A DNA stretch of 64,000 bases from Stenotrophomonas sp. VV52 (GTDB taxonomy: Bacteria > Pseudomonadota > Gammaproteobacteria > Xanthomonadales > Xanthomonadaceae). Below are positions 8,639 to 17,059 of this stretch, piece by piece (the first letter of the stretch is position 1; each line of letters starts with the position of its first letter). The translations under genes and the position numbers were made by a program. A model generated the notes under the pieces. It was not told the origin of the DNA. It did not search any database and saw only the letters and a list, made by a program, of their open reading frames with translations. Location: the NCBI RefSeq assembly GCF_002893095.1, contig NZ_PKQQ01000002.1:372001-436000 (forward strand), written 5' to 3'.

Positions 8639-10062
8639 TGGCAGTCCCACTCTGGCAACCCGGCACCCTCTACCAGCCTGGCGACATCGTTCAGCCCATC
8701 ACCGCGCCGTCGCCGACCGCAGCGCAGGTCGAGAATGGCGACTTCGCCGCTGGCAACGTCAACTGGGACTTTACGGGCGGCGCGGAGTTCTCCACCACCG
8801 GTGGCTATTCCGGAAACGGCAACTGCGTGCGCATGCCCGGCAACGTAGCCGACGGCCTGGCACTGAACCGCACACAGCTGGTCGTGCCCAGCACCGGTAG
8901 CACGTTCGAAGCCACCGCGATGATCAACCAGGGCGCCTCGATCGCGGGCGCCACTCGCGGCTGGGTGGAGGTGCGCTGGTACGACATCGACGATGTCCAG
9001 ATCGCGCTGGAGCGCGGCAACGTCGTTAGCGACGGGAGCGGCGGTGCCTGGCACCAGTCCAAGGTCACCGCCACCCGGCCTGCAGGTGCGGCCTACGCGC
9101 GCGCAGGCATCGCGCTGTTCTCGGTTGCGGACCACAACCACCCAATCTGGGGCGACAACCTTTCCGTGTCGGGAACGTTCGCCGGGCTGCCCGATGGGCT
9201 GGTTTACAAGGCTGTGCAGCCGGAATCAGGCTTCTCGGCGCCAGACGAGCCGGCCTGGCCGCCCATCCTCGGCCAGCAGGTCATCGATAACGAGGTCATC
9301 TGGGAGGCGGTGGCATCGACGCGCGTCACCTGGGAGGCTTCGCCGCTGTACGTGAGCGGCGACACGGAACCGGCGTGGCCCACCGACATCGGCGGCTTCG
9401 TCAAGGACGGCACGATCAACTGGAAGACCGTGTCGCGGCGGGTGGAGGACGAGAACTGCCCGGATTCGAACATTGTGGTCATAGGGGCCAGCAAGGTGTT
9501 TGCCGGTGACGACGACATCGTGCGGTATAGCGCCACAGTGAACCCCTTGGACTGGACCAGCACGGATGACGCGGGGTACCTGCCAACGGGTCTGCAGAAC
9601 TACGGCGCGAATCCGGTCGCTGCGATGGGCCTGTACCGCGGCAACCTGGTGGTGTTCAACTCCGAGGCCTTCCAGCTCTGGCAGATCGACGAAGACCCGG
9701 CCAGCATGGCCTTCATCGACGCGCTGCCGCTCGGCAGCACCCAGCACCGTTCCATCGCCCCGGTGTCGAACGACCTGTTGTTCCTGGCCTCGCAGGGCAT
9801 TCGTTCCATCGGCATCGCAGCGAGCTCTACGAACTACCAGGCTGGCGATGTTGGCATGCCGATCGACCCGCTGGTTGACGGCCTCATGCGTGAAGTTGGC
9901 GCGTCCGGCACGAAGCCAAAGGGGCTGTATCAGCCCGCAGCCGGACAATACATGCTGATTTTCCGGGGGACCGGCGACGTTCGCCCATCCAACCTTCTGC
10001 TGCAGGAGAACGGCGATCCGATCCTGCAGGAATCCTTCGACTACATCCACCTGGAGCCATAA
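8638..10062 (+). CDS. gp10-like tail protein, middle piece with beta-sandwich insert
   Basis: A 474-residue protein starts inside the previous stop. Residues about 1-25 form a LYQPGDIVQP motif echoing YFPGALVRP in the upstream protein. Residues about 28-180 resemble a carbohydrate-binding-type beta-sandwich (VENGDFAAGNVNWDF start, NLSVSGTF end). Two TEPAWPT-type repeats follow near residues 200-265. The remainder is propeller-like and matches the body of gp10-type stabilising proteins (GLYRGNLVVFNSEAFQLWQID, LFLASQGIRSIG). It stops after a LLLQENGDPILQESFDYIHLEP-type tail just where related proteins continue into the segment now found at 10766. The beta-sandwich could bind a surface sugar; that is inference. 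Confidence 0.6.
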   Translation: MAVPLWQPGTLYQPGDIVQPITAPSPTAAQVENGDFAAGNVNWDFTGGAEFSTTGGYSGNGNCVRMPGNVADGLALNRTQLVVPSTGSTFEATAMINQGASIAGATRGWVEVRWYDIDDVQIALERGNVVSDGSGGAWHQSKVTATRPAGAAYARAGIALFSVADHNHPIWGDNLSVSGTFAGLPDGLVYKAVQPESGFSAPDEPAWPPILGQQVIDNEVIWEAVASTRVTWEASPLYVSGDTEPAWPTDIGGFVKDGTINWKTVSRRVEDENCPDSNIVVIGASKVFAGDDDIVRYSATVNPLDWTSTDDAGYLPTGLQNYGANPVAAMGLYRGNLVVFNSEAFQLWQIDEDPASMAFIDALPLGSTQHRSIAPVSNDLLFLASQGIRSIGIAASSTNYQAGDVGMPIDPLVDGLMREVGASGTKPKGLYQPAAGQYMLIFRGTGDVRPSNLLLQENGDPILQESFDYIHLEP

Positions 10063-10064
10063 CG

Positions 10065-10766
10065 ATGGCCGATTCTCCTATCTCCGCTCTGCCGCAAGCA
10101 GGAGCTGTCACTGGCGCCGAGCTGCTGGCATTGGTTCAAGGCGGCATCACCTGCAAGGCGACGCTTCTTCAGGTCCTGGCCATTCTCTCGACTCGCTGCG
10201 TGTGGGACAGGAATGTCTTCAACAACTCCATGGGAGGCGTAATCAGTAATGGAGGCCTGACCCATACAGCGACCAACTCCGGTATCGGCAACATGGTTTT
10301 GGCCAGCCGAGCAAATTCCACTGGGAAGCGGTACTTCGAAGTACGGATGGATGTCGTGACGGGCGCTGGGACGCCGACCGTTGGAGTTGCGCAGTCGAAC
10401 GCCAGCTCTGCGCAAGTTGGGCAGGGTCCCGTGGTGAGCACCAACCGCAACTCGGACTGGGGCCTGCTGGCAAACTCCGGCAACAAGTATGGCGCAGGTA
10501 CTTCCACCGCTTATGGGACAGCATTGGCTGCAAACGACATCCTGATGGTCGCTGTCGACCTCGATGCCGACCTGATCTGGTGGGGAAAGAACGGCACTTG
10601 GTTCGCCTCTGGGAATCCAGCAGCGGGGACGGGCGCGGCCTTCAACACCGTTCAGGACGCGGTCTACCCGGCCATCACGAACTCGGCTGGCTCAAAGGCC
10701 ACGGCCAACTTTGCCGGACCCTTCCAGTACGCGCCGCCCGCCGGGTTCACGGCCTGGGACGCCTGA
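10065..10766 (+). CDS. SPRY-domain virion protein inserted in the gp10-like gene
   Basis: A 233-residue protein. Residues 1-40 form a virion-anchor-like start (MADSPISALPQAGAVTGAEL then VQGGITCKAT) that is common at the N-termini of phage fibre proteins. The rest looks like a B30.2/SPRY fold: GKRYFEVRMDV near residue 87, VGVAQSNAS near 107, SDWGLLANSG, then the classical DILMVAVDLDADLIWWGKNGTWF and a final PAITNSAGSKATANFAGPFQYAPPAGF. SPRY domains bind proteins or sugars and occur as tail-tip modules. It starts three bases after the previous stop and its own stop overlaps the next start. It sits between two parts of what looks like one protein, suggesting a module insertion. Confidence 0.72.
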   Translation: MADSPISALPQAGAVTGAELLALVQGGITCKATLLQVLAILSTRCVWDRNVFNNSMGGVISNGGLTHTATNSGIGNMVLASRANSTGKRYFEVRMDVVTGAGTPTVGVAQSNASSAQVGQGPVVSTNRNSDWGLLANSGNKYGAGTSTAYGTALAANDILMVAVDLDADLIWWGKNGTWFASGNPAAGTGAAFNTVQDAVYPAITNSAGSKATANFAGPFQYAPPAGFTAWDA

Positions 10767-11263
10767 TGAAGTCCTCGACGATCCTGGTGTACTCGATCAG
10801 CGCCACCGGTCAGGTTGGCGCCTGGTCGCGCTACACCATCGCGCTGAACATCGATGAATGGTGCATCGCCGGGGACGACCTGTACCTGCGGTCCGGCGAT
10901 TACATCCACGTGTTTGACGAGGATGAGGTGGGGGATGAGACATCCCCCGGCATCGTCGGTCCGTTTAAGGGCGAGATCCAGTGGTCCTGGCTCGACTTCG
11001 GCCAGCCCGGCGTGACCAAGAACCTATATGGCTTCGATATCGTCGGCATCAGCGACGTGGCGGTGTCCTTTGGCTATGACCAGAGCAACGGCGGCTACTT
11101 CACTACCCCGTATACCGTGCCGGCCGACACGGTGCCGGGTATGGTCATCCCGATGCCGCTGTCGGCGCCGTCGTTCTCCGTCCGCCTGACCTACGACGGT
11201 ACCGAAAAGTGGCAGTGGAACGCTTTCAGCTTGTACCTGCAGGACCTGCGGGGCATGTCGTGA
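10766..11263 (+). CDS. gp10-like tail protein, C-terminal piece
   Basis: This 165-residue protein begins directly with material that reads as the continuation of 8638-10062: ILVYSISATGQVGAWSRY, then DDLYLRSGDYIHVFDED, IQWSWLDFGQPGVTKNLYGFD and a final YDGTEKWQWNAFSLYLQDL. In related phage tail proteins this block is the C-terminus of the same chain. It has its own ATG overlapping the SPRY gene stop (TGATG) but no separate Shine-Dalgarno, so translation probably depends on coupling. If expressed it may reassemble with the middle piece. The alternative is that the split has made it a remnant, but its frame is fully intact. Confidence 0.6.
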   Translation: MKSSTILVYSISATGQVGAWSRYTIALNIDEWCIAGDDLYLRSGDYIHVFDEDEVGDETSPGIVGPFKGEIQWSWLDFGQPGVTKNLYGFDIVGISDVAVSFGYDQSNGGYFTTPYTVPADTVPGMVIPMPLSAPSFSVRLTYDGTEKWQWNAFSLYLQDLRGMS

Positions 11264-11265
11264 AT

Positions 11266-11296
11266 CCGTTGAACGCCCGGCCTGCGCTGGAAGAAT
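11266..11296 (+). promoter_or_regulatory. Phage promoter-like element before 11303
   Basis: TCCGTTGAAC is followed 16 bases later by AAGAAT (11291-11296) and, after six bases, the ATG at 11303. Motif and spacing match the copies before 5142, 18131 and 18602. A start at or very near the ATG would make a leaderless message, although GGAAG inside the element could also act as a ribosome site for longer transcripts. Confidence 0.5.
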
Positions 11297-11302
11297 CTGC
11301 CC

Positions 11303-11812
11303 ATGCAGAAAGCGCACCTGCCCTCCAACGTGATCCCGTGCCGGCCGGTCCACCTTCTGGCGCTGGCCGAGGTCATGCGCGAGACCGAGCAGGCGCAGCT
11401 GCTGGCGGTGCTGGGGACCGGCACCTACGACCCGGACACCGCCGCGCACTGGCTGATCAACACCTGGGCGCAGTCGGCGCCCTTCGCACTCACCGTGGTG
11501 GGGAGGGACGGCATGCCGGCAGCTGCAGGCGGCTTCCATCCGGTGGCGCCGGGCGTGTGGCAGTCGTGGATGGTCGGCTCGGAGGCCGGCTGGAACGAGC
11601 AGTGGCGCGCGATGACGAAGGCCACCCGCTGGCTGATCGACTCGCTGCTGGCCACCCAGGCGCACCGAGTGCAGACCAGCGCCCTGACCACGCGCGAGAA
11701 GGCTATCGAGTGGTTCGAGCGGTCCCTGGGCATGCGGGCAGAGGGTGTGGCGCGCGGCTACGGCATCAGGGGCGAGGACATCGCCCACTTTTCCAGATTG
11801 CGGGGTGAATGA
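11303..11812 (+). CDS. GNAT-like internal virion protein candidate
   Basis: A 169-residue protein with the outline of a GCN5-related acetyltransferase: an N-terminal strand-helix (VHLLALAEVMRETE), a central strand pair (FALTVVGRDGMPAAAGGFHPV), a helix that ends in WLIDSLLATQAHRVQTSAL, and a final EWFERSLGMRAEG typical of GNAT motif B ends. The Q/RxxGxG/A acetyl-CoA loop is not evident, so it may not be an enzyme. T7-like phages place a GNAT-like internal core protein (gp13) at this same point, before the ejection proteins, which is the favoured reading. Its stop overlaps the next start. Confidence 0.55.
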   Translation: MQKAHLPSNVIPCRPVHLLALAEVMRETEQAQLLAVLGTGTYDPDTAAHWLINTWAQSAPFALTVVGRDGMPAAAGGFHPVAPGVWQSWMVGSEAGWNEQWRAMTKATRWLIDSLLATQAHRVQTSALTTREKAIEWFERSLGMRAEGVARGYGIRGEDIAHFSRLRGE

Positions 11813-12423
11813 TGGGCGGCGGAAGCAACGGCTCGGCCACGAAAGCGGCGCAGGAGGAATCCTGGCGCCAGAACAACATCGATCAGGCCGTCAACCAGAT
11901 CAACGGGATCTACGGCGGTGCTGCGCGCAAGGCAGAGATCGACGATTTCCTGGCGGCGACGCGGTCGTTCTACTCGAAGGAGCTGGAGCGGCAGAAGGGC
12001 GTGGCCGACCGAAGCCTGCGGTTTGCGATGGCGCGCAACGGGCTCACCGGCGGCACCGCGTCGATCGACGCCAACCGCACCCTGGGCGAGAACTACCAGT
12101 CCGGCATCCTGAGCGCTGACCGCTTGGCGCAGCAGGCTGCGGCAGACCTGCGCACCGCCGACGACACCTCCCGCATGAACCTGATCTCGCAGGCCAGCAC
12201 CGGCATGGGCCTGACCAGCGGCGCGCAGCAGGCGGCGCAGGCCATGCAGGCCAACCTCGAGAGCGGGCGCGGTGCGATGAAGGCCGACGCCTTGGGCGAC
12301 GTCTTCGGCGGCCTGGCCAACATCTACACCAACTCCAAGAACATGGCAGATGAGCGCCGCGGCAGCCGCGCCTACGGCCTGATCTATCAGCCCGGCTTTG
12401 GTGCCGGGGCAGGTGGGCGATGA
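11809..12423 (+). CDS. Putative internal/ejection protein A
   Basis: A 204-residue, mostly helical, Ala/Gln/Asn/Ser-rich protein without Cys. It has a Gly-rich start (MMGGGSNGSATKAAQ), a Tyr-containing helix with RQKGVADRSLRFAMARNGL, and a Gly/Ala-rich end. The composition resembles small ejection proteins of short-tailed phages that are stored in the head and pass into the cell envelope with DNA. ATG ATG at 11809 and 11812 are both possible starts; the first overlaps the previous stop. Assignment is by composition and by the two similar genes that follow. Confidence 0.5.
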   Translation: MMGGGSNGSATKAAQEESWRQNNIDQAVNQINGIYGGAARKAEIDDFLAATRSFYSKELERQKGVADRSLRFAMARNGLTGGTASIDANRTLGENYQSGILSADRLAQQAAADLRTADDTSRMNLISQASTGMGLTSGAQQAAQAMQANLESGRGAMKADALGDVFGGLANIYTNSKNMADERRGSRAYGLIYQPGFGAGAGGR

Positions 12424-12872
12424 GCCTAGACGCTCCCACCGCGCTGGTGGTGCTGGACGCGCTGATGGCGCCGATCAGCAACCCTTCGCTTGGCGACATC
12501 CAGCTCCTGCAGGAGGCCACCGCGCAGTTGCCGCAGGTGGATCTGCCGGTGGAGCACACGTTTCTCCCCGGCCAGTACCTGCGGAAGCTGGCGATGCCGG
12601 CAGGCACGCTGGTGGTGGGCAAGCGGCACCGGCACCGGCACGCCCTGATCGTCACCGGGCACGTCACCGTGCGCACCGAGGCGGGCATGGTCGAGCTGCA
12701 GGGCACGCACGTGATCGACTCGCAGCCCGGCATGAAGCGGGCCATCTACGCACACGAGGACAGCGTGCTGATCACCTCGCACCTGACCGAAGAAACCGAC
12801 CTCGAGCGCATCGAGGCCTACGTAATCATGCCGGACGACGCGGTTCTGGAAATCGAAGGGGAAGCGAAATGA
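12420..12872 (+). CDS. Cupin-fold protein in virion gene cluster
   Basis: A 150-residue protein. After an N-terminal helical region, residues about 55-115 form a small beta-barrel with the pattern of a cupin: LAMPAGTLVVGKRHRHRHAL (a His cluster where cupin motif 1 would place its metal ligands), IVTGHVTVRTEAGMVELQG, then a second strand set with RAIYAHEDSVLITSHLTEE, where H and E could complete a site. It is coupled to both neighbours (overlaps of four bases), so it is made with the ejection proteins. A role as a virion enzyme or receptor-tip component is possible, but none is established. Confidence 0.5.
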   Translation: MSLDAPTALVVLDALMAPISNPSLGDIQLLQEATAQLPQVDLPVEHTFLPGQYLRKLAMPAGTLVVGKRHRHRHALIVTGHVTVRTEAGMVELQGTHVIDSQPGMKRAIYAHEDSVLITSHLTEETDLERIEAYVIMPDDAVLEIEGEAK

Positions 12873-13528
12873 CCTGGGTAGCAACTGCCGTCGTGCTCAT
12901 CGGCGCCGCCGCGAATCAATACAACACCCACCAGACCCAGAAGCGTCAGGACAACGAGCTGGGCCTGCAGATCCAGCAGCGTGCCGCGCGGCAGAACGAG
13001 GCCGACAAGGAGGTGATGAAGACCATCGCCGACCGCGCTGCCAGCGACGGCGACGCCGGCCGGTCTTCGATGCTGGACCAGTACATGAATCAGGTGCGGT
13101 CCGCGCAGGGCTCGGCCACGTCCGGCCTGCGGCAGGTCGGCGGCGTGTCCGATGCATACCGTCAGGCTGCAAACGACGCCGCGCTGGGGATCAGCGACTA
13201 CGCCGGCGACACCGCCAGCCTGATGAGCCGAATCGACGCGCCGGTGCGGCAGCGGCAGGGTGAGCAGCAGCAGAACGCGCAGCTCAGCACCGCGCTCAGC
13301 CTGATCGGAAACCGTTCGGCCGGCCAGGACTTCCTGTCCAACCTGCGGCTGCAGGGAATCCGCCGCAACCCGGGGCTCGATGCCTTCGTCCAGGTGGCCA
13401 ATGCCTATGCCGGCGCCGCTGGTGGCGGCGGGGCAGATGCCTCCGGCCTATCGAGCCAGGCCAACGGCATCACGGCGGCGAACAACGGCGCCATCTTCGC
13501 GAACAACTCCAAGCGCTGGGGCTACTGA
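12869..13528 (+). CDS. Putative internal/ejection protein B
   Basis: A 219-residue protein with a hydrophobic N-terminal segment (WVATAVVLIGAAA), then an Ala/Gln/Asp/Ser-rich helical body and a Gly/Asn-rich tail ending NNSKRWGY. Such short N-terminal membrane-active segments plus long soluble helices are seen in gp14-like internal proteins that form the channel for genome delivery. It starts in the cupin gene stop (AATGA) and ends one base before the next gene. The family was not confirmed. Confidence 0.5.
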   Translation: MTWVATAVVLIGAAANQYNTHQTQKRQDNELGLQIQQRAARQNEADKEVMKTIADRAASDGDAGRSSMLDQYMNQVRSAQGSATSGLRQVGGVSDAYRQAANDAALGISDYAGDTASLMSRIDAPVRQRQGEQQQNAQLSTALSLIGNRSAGQDFLSNLRLQGIRRNPGLDAFVQVANAYAGAAGGGGADASGLSSQANGITAANNGAIFANNSKRWGY

Positions 13529-13529
13529 C

Positions 13530-14795
13530 ATGGCAGACCTGATGAGCATCCTCCAGGCCAACGCCGCGCCGCCGCAGGGCTGGACCTCCGTTGGCCAGGC
13601 GCTGGCTGGACTCGGCGGTGCCGGCAGCCAGAACGCCTACGACCGTGGCATGGCCAAGGCAGCGCAGCTGGACCAGCTGGTGCAGACCGCGCGCTACAGC
13701 CGCGAGAAGGCGATGGAGGCGGAGAGGCAGCGGAACCAGCAGACTGGGCTTGCCGCAGCGCTCGAATCGAGTGGCTGGAGCCCCAACGATGCGCGCGTCG
13801 CAGGCGCCTTCGCTGGATCAGGGCTCAACCCCAACGAATATGCTGCGGCTCGCCTCGCCGGGCAGGAGTTCGGGAACCGCGACAGCATCGTCGCTTCGGC
13901 CCTGGGCGGCAATCTGCCTGAAGCCGGCGCGTACAGCATGGGCTTGGCGAAGGGGCCGATTGAGCTGACGAAGATCGTCGATGGCACCGGCTATAACCCG
14001 TATCTGGAGGCCGACCAGCAGTACCACACGACCCCTGTGGGCCAGTCGACCATCGGCCAGCGGAACGCAGCGGCAGCGGCGAGCTACGCCAGCGCTGCAA
14101 ACTCCAACGCTTCGGCCGCACGCACGAGGCAGGCCACGGTGTTGGACCGCGCTGATACTGCCGGCGGCCGCGGTGGAATGAAGGCGCCTTCGGGATACCG
14201 CTGGAACAACGGAAACCTGGAATTCATCCCGGGTGGGCCGGCCGACCCCGCGATGAAGTCCAGCGGCGCGCCCAGCGAGGGTGAGCGGAAGTCGGCGACG
14301 CTCCTGGCTCGTCTTGAGGGCTCGCTGGGGCAAATGAACAGCGCGATTGCTGACGACGAAACCGCCGCAAAGCCGGGGATCTTGGCGGCGCTCGCAGGGA
14401 ACATTCCGTTCTCCGGTGAGACCGCACGAAATCTCGCCAACTCCAGCGAGCGCCAGCGGGTGGAGGCAGCGCAGCTGGATATCCTGGACGCCGCGCTGAC
14501 GCTCGGCACTGGTGCGGCGTACACGAAGGAGCAGCTCGAGGGCTATCGGAAGTCCTTCTTCCCGCAGCTGGGCGACAGCTCGGACACGGTCAAGGACAAG
14601 CAGGATCGGCTGAACACCGTTGTGAATTCCGCACGCATCGCTGCGGGGCGCGCAGCACCAGCCGCCGCAGCTGTTGCACCAACCAGTGCGGCCGAGGCCT
14701 TCGGCGGCCCGCCGGCATCCCCCTTGCAGCGCGCTCGCAACCCCAACACCGGTCAGGTGGTGGTCCTCCGTAATGGTCAGTGGGTACCCGAATAA
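13530..14795 (+). CDS. Putative internal/ejection protein C
   Basis: A 421-residue protein, rich in Ala, Ser, Asn and Gly with few hydrophobic blocks. Residues 40-75 form a charged helix (AAQLDQLVQTARYSREKAMEAER), residues 175-220 an Ala/Ser/Asn-rich linker, and residues 260-390 a helical bundle with KSATLLARLEGSLGQMNSAI. The last part NPNTGQVVVLRNGQWV is a short motif frequently seen at the end of phage structural proteins. Position and composition suggest a DNA-ejection or internal protein of the head. Its TAA overlaps the next ATG. Confidence 0.5.
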   Translation: MADLMSILQANAAPPQGWTSVGQALAGLGGAGSQNAYDRGMAKAAQLDQLVQTARYSREKAMEAERQRNQQTGLAAALESSGWSPNDARVAGAFAGSGLNPNEYAAARLAGQEFGNRDSIVASALGGNLPEAGAYSMGLAKGPIELTKIVDGTGYNPYLEADQQYHTTPVGQSTIGQRNAAAAASYASAANSNASAARTRQATVLDRADTAGGRGGMKAPSGYRWNNGNLEFIPGGPADPAMKSSGAPSEGERKSATLLARLEGSLGQMNSAIADDETAAKPGILAALAGNIPFSGETARNLANSSERQRVEAAQLDILDAALTLGTGAAYTKEQLEGYRKSFFPQLGDSSDTVKDKQDRLNTVVNSARIAAGRAAPAAAAVAPTSAAEAFGGPPASPLQRARNPNTGQVVVLRNGQWVPE

Positions 14796-17059
14796 TGGCT
14801 ACGCCTCCGCTTCCCCCCGGCTTCATCCTGGAACCCACCGCGCCGGCCGCCCCCGCGCTGCCGCCGCCCCCGCCTGGTTTCGAGGTCGAGCAAATTCAGA
14901 CCCTGCCGACGGTGCAAGCCGGACCTCCGCTGCGGCATGCCGATGGGCGTCTGTCAGAGGCCGGCTGGGAGGCTGAGCGAAAGGCCTTGGAACAGCGGCG
15001 ACAAGGGGAAATCGACGACACCAGCTTCCTCAGCAACCTCGTCGCGGGCTATGGCCGCTCGCTCCCGACCTTGTACCAGGGCGCGAAACAGGGGTACGTC
15101 GACGCGGTGTCGGCACTCACCGGGGGTGCTGCTGATGTGCTCGGGGACTTCGGTGGTGAAACCCTGGGTGGGCTCCGCAGGAGCGCGGCCGATTACTTCG
15201 GTGGCATGTCGCGCGACCTCCAGCGGGAGACGAATCAGGAGCGCGTAGACAGCCAGGCGCTAACCAGCAGCGGAGGCGGCATCCTCGGCGGCGTGATCGG
15301 CGACATCGCGAACACTGCTCCGCTGCTGCCGGCCGGTGTGGCATCCAAGGGAGCGACTCTTACCCGAGCGATTAGCCAGGCGGCGGCGGGCGGCGCGATC
15401 CAAGGGGCCATCCAGCCGGTAGCAAGGGATGGTGAGCGTCTGGATAACACGCTCATTGGAGCGGCGCTCGGCGGCGGTCTCTCGGCGGCCGGCCGTGGTG
15501 CAATGCGGCTTGGCGAGAACATTCTTCCGCAGAACATCACCGCCCGGGCCCTCAACTTCTTCAACAGCAGGGCGAACGCCAAGGACTACGCGGCCGACGG
15601 CGAAGCGCTGGCGCAGCGCACCGGCATCGATTTCACGCCGGGCATGGTGAGCGGCGGCCGTGGCCAGACTGCGATGGAGAACATGGCCAGGCAGAGCGTT
15701 TTCTCGGCGGATACTGCGTTTGAGGCAGACCAGAAGATCGCGAACCAGGCGATCGACAACGTCAACCGCATCATGGACCGGATTTCGCCGGATAGTGCGT
15801 CGCCGCAAGGCATCGGCGACCGCGTCCAAGGTGCCGTGGACAAGGCGGTGGAGAGCGTGGGCGCACGCCGGGAGGAAATGGCGAAGCAGCAGTACGGCGC
15901 GATCCGGAAGATGGTCGGCGACGCGCCCGTTGTCGACTATTCGCGCACCCGGCAGGTTCTGCAGGACATCATCGGCGAGAACGCCGACGTCATTGGCGCG
16001 GACGCGCGGCGTGTCCGTTTGCAGGCGCAACGCATGCTGGACGAACTGAGCGGGAAGGATGGCTTCAGCCTGGATTCCGCCCGAAAGTCTCGCAGTTCCT
16101 ACGGGGCAGCGGCCAGGGGGCAATCCAACCTGCTGAGCAACGTCGACCGCAATGTGAACAAGGCGTTTGCCAAGCGCATGTATGGCGCAATCAGCGATGA
16201 CATCGACGCTGCAGGCCAGAGGCTGGACGAGGCTGCCGGATTTGGACAGAACGGGATCGTCCCGGAAGGTTCAACCGTGATGAAGCCCAGCGAGATGCTG
16301 AAGGCAGCCAACGACGAGTACCGCAACCACACTGACCTGCTCAGGAAGATCGAGCAGAGCCCCTTGCGCCGCCTCCTTGGCGACAAGCTGGATGTGGATG
16401 GCTTCACGTCCTATTCCCTGCCGCCGGAGACGGTCGTGCAGCGGATCAACGCGATGAAGCCCTCGGAACTGGCCCAGGTCCGCTACTTCATGGAGCGGAA
16501 CGAGCCGGAGGTGTGGGGGCAGTACAAGCGCATGATCGTGGAGGACGCCCTGAGCGAGGCGCAGAGCGCGCCGGCCTCGGCTGGCGCGAACCATGTGCCG
16601 TTCAACGCCGGCGGATTCATCCGAGCCTTGGGGGGCGACAAGCCGGACAGGATCGAGCGCCTGAAGTCCACCTTCAACCCCGACGAAATGGAGGAAATCA
16701 TGGACGCCCTCCAGGCAGCGCGGCGAATGGGCGACAAGTTCGGCACCAACTTCAGCGGCACCGGGGCCTACAACGAGGTGATGAATGCCTCGAACGGGTT
16801 CATTGACGCAATGAAGAACATGAGCCTCAAGGCGGGAGTGGCCACGGCGGCGCCTATCGCTGGCTTCAACAAGGTGGCCAGGATGATGGTGGACTCGAAC
16901 GGTCGCAAGGCGCTGATCGAGCTGTCGAGGCTACCCCCCGGCTCTCGCCGGGCCAACGACCTGGCCGCCTACCTGGCCGCCACAGCAACCGCTGGGACGG
17001 ACGATCCGTTGGAAATTGAGATCGTTGGCGGAACGCCGGAAAGCCGGGCAGGTCAGTAA
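14795..17059 (+). CDS. Large internal/ejection protein D
   Basis: A 754-residue protein, the last and largest of the ejection-type group. It opens with a Pro-rich segment holding two copies of a PPGF(I/E)(L/V)E motif (LPPGFILEP and PPPGFEVEQ), then a Gly/Ala-rich hydrophobic zone (about residues 150-230, with IGDIANTAPLLPAGVAS and AALGGGLSAAGRGAM) that could insert in membranes, followed by long charged helices. The plan matches the large gp16- or gp20-type proteins that leave the head with the DNA. No lytic transglycosylase motif was seen. The final seven bases overlap the end of the convergent gene at 17053. Confidence 0.58.
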   Translation: MATPPLPPGFILEPTAPAAPALPPPPPGFEVEQIQTLPTVQAGPPLRHADGRLSEAGWEAERKALEQRRQGEIDDTSFLSNLVAGYGRSLPTLYQGAKQGYVDAVSALTGGAADVLGDFGGETLGGLRRSAADYFGGMSRDLQRETNQERVDSQALTSSGGGILGGVIGDIANTAPLLPAGVASKGATLTRAISQAAAGGAIQGAIQPVARDGERLDNTLIGAALGGGLSAAGRGAMRLGENILPQNITARALNFFNSRANAKDYAADGEALAQRTGIDFTPGMVSGGRGQTAMENMARQSVFSADTAFEADQKIANQAIDNVNRIMDRISPDSASPQGIGDRVQGAVDKAVESVGARREEMAKQQYGAIRKMVGDAPVVDYSRTRQVLQDIIGENADVIGADARRVRLQAQRMLDELSGKDGFSLDSARKSRSSYGAAARGQSNLLSNVDRNVNKAFAKRMYGAISDDIDAAGQRLDEAAGFGQNGIVPEGSTVMKPSEMLKAANDEYRNHTDLLRKIEQSPLRRLLGDKLDVDGFTSYSLPPETVVQRINAMKPSELAQVRYFMERNEPEVWGQYKRMIVEDALSEAQSAPASAGANHVPFNAGGFIRALGGDKPDRIERLKSTFNPDEMEEIMDALQAARRMGDKFGTNFSGTGAYNEVMNASNGFIDAMKNMSLKAGVATAAPIAGFNKVARMMVDSNGRKALIELSRLPPGSRRANDLAAYLAATATAGTDDPLEIEIVGGTPESRAGQ

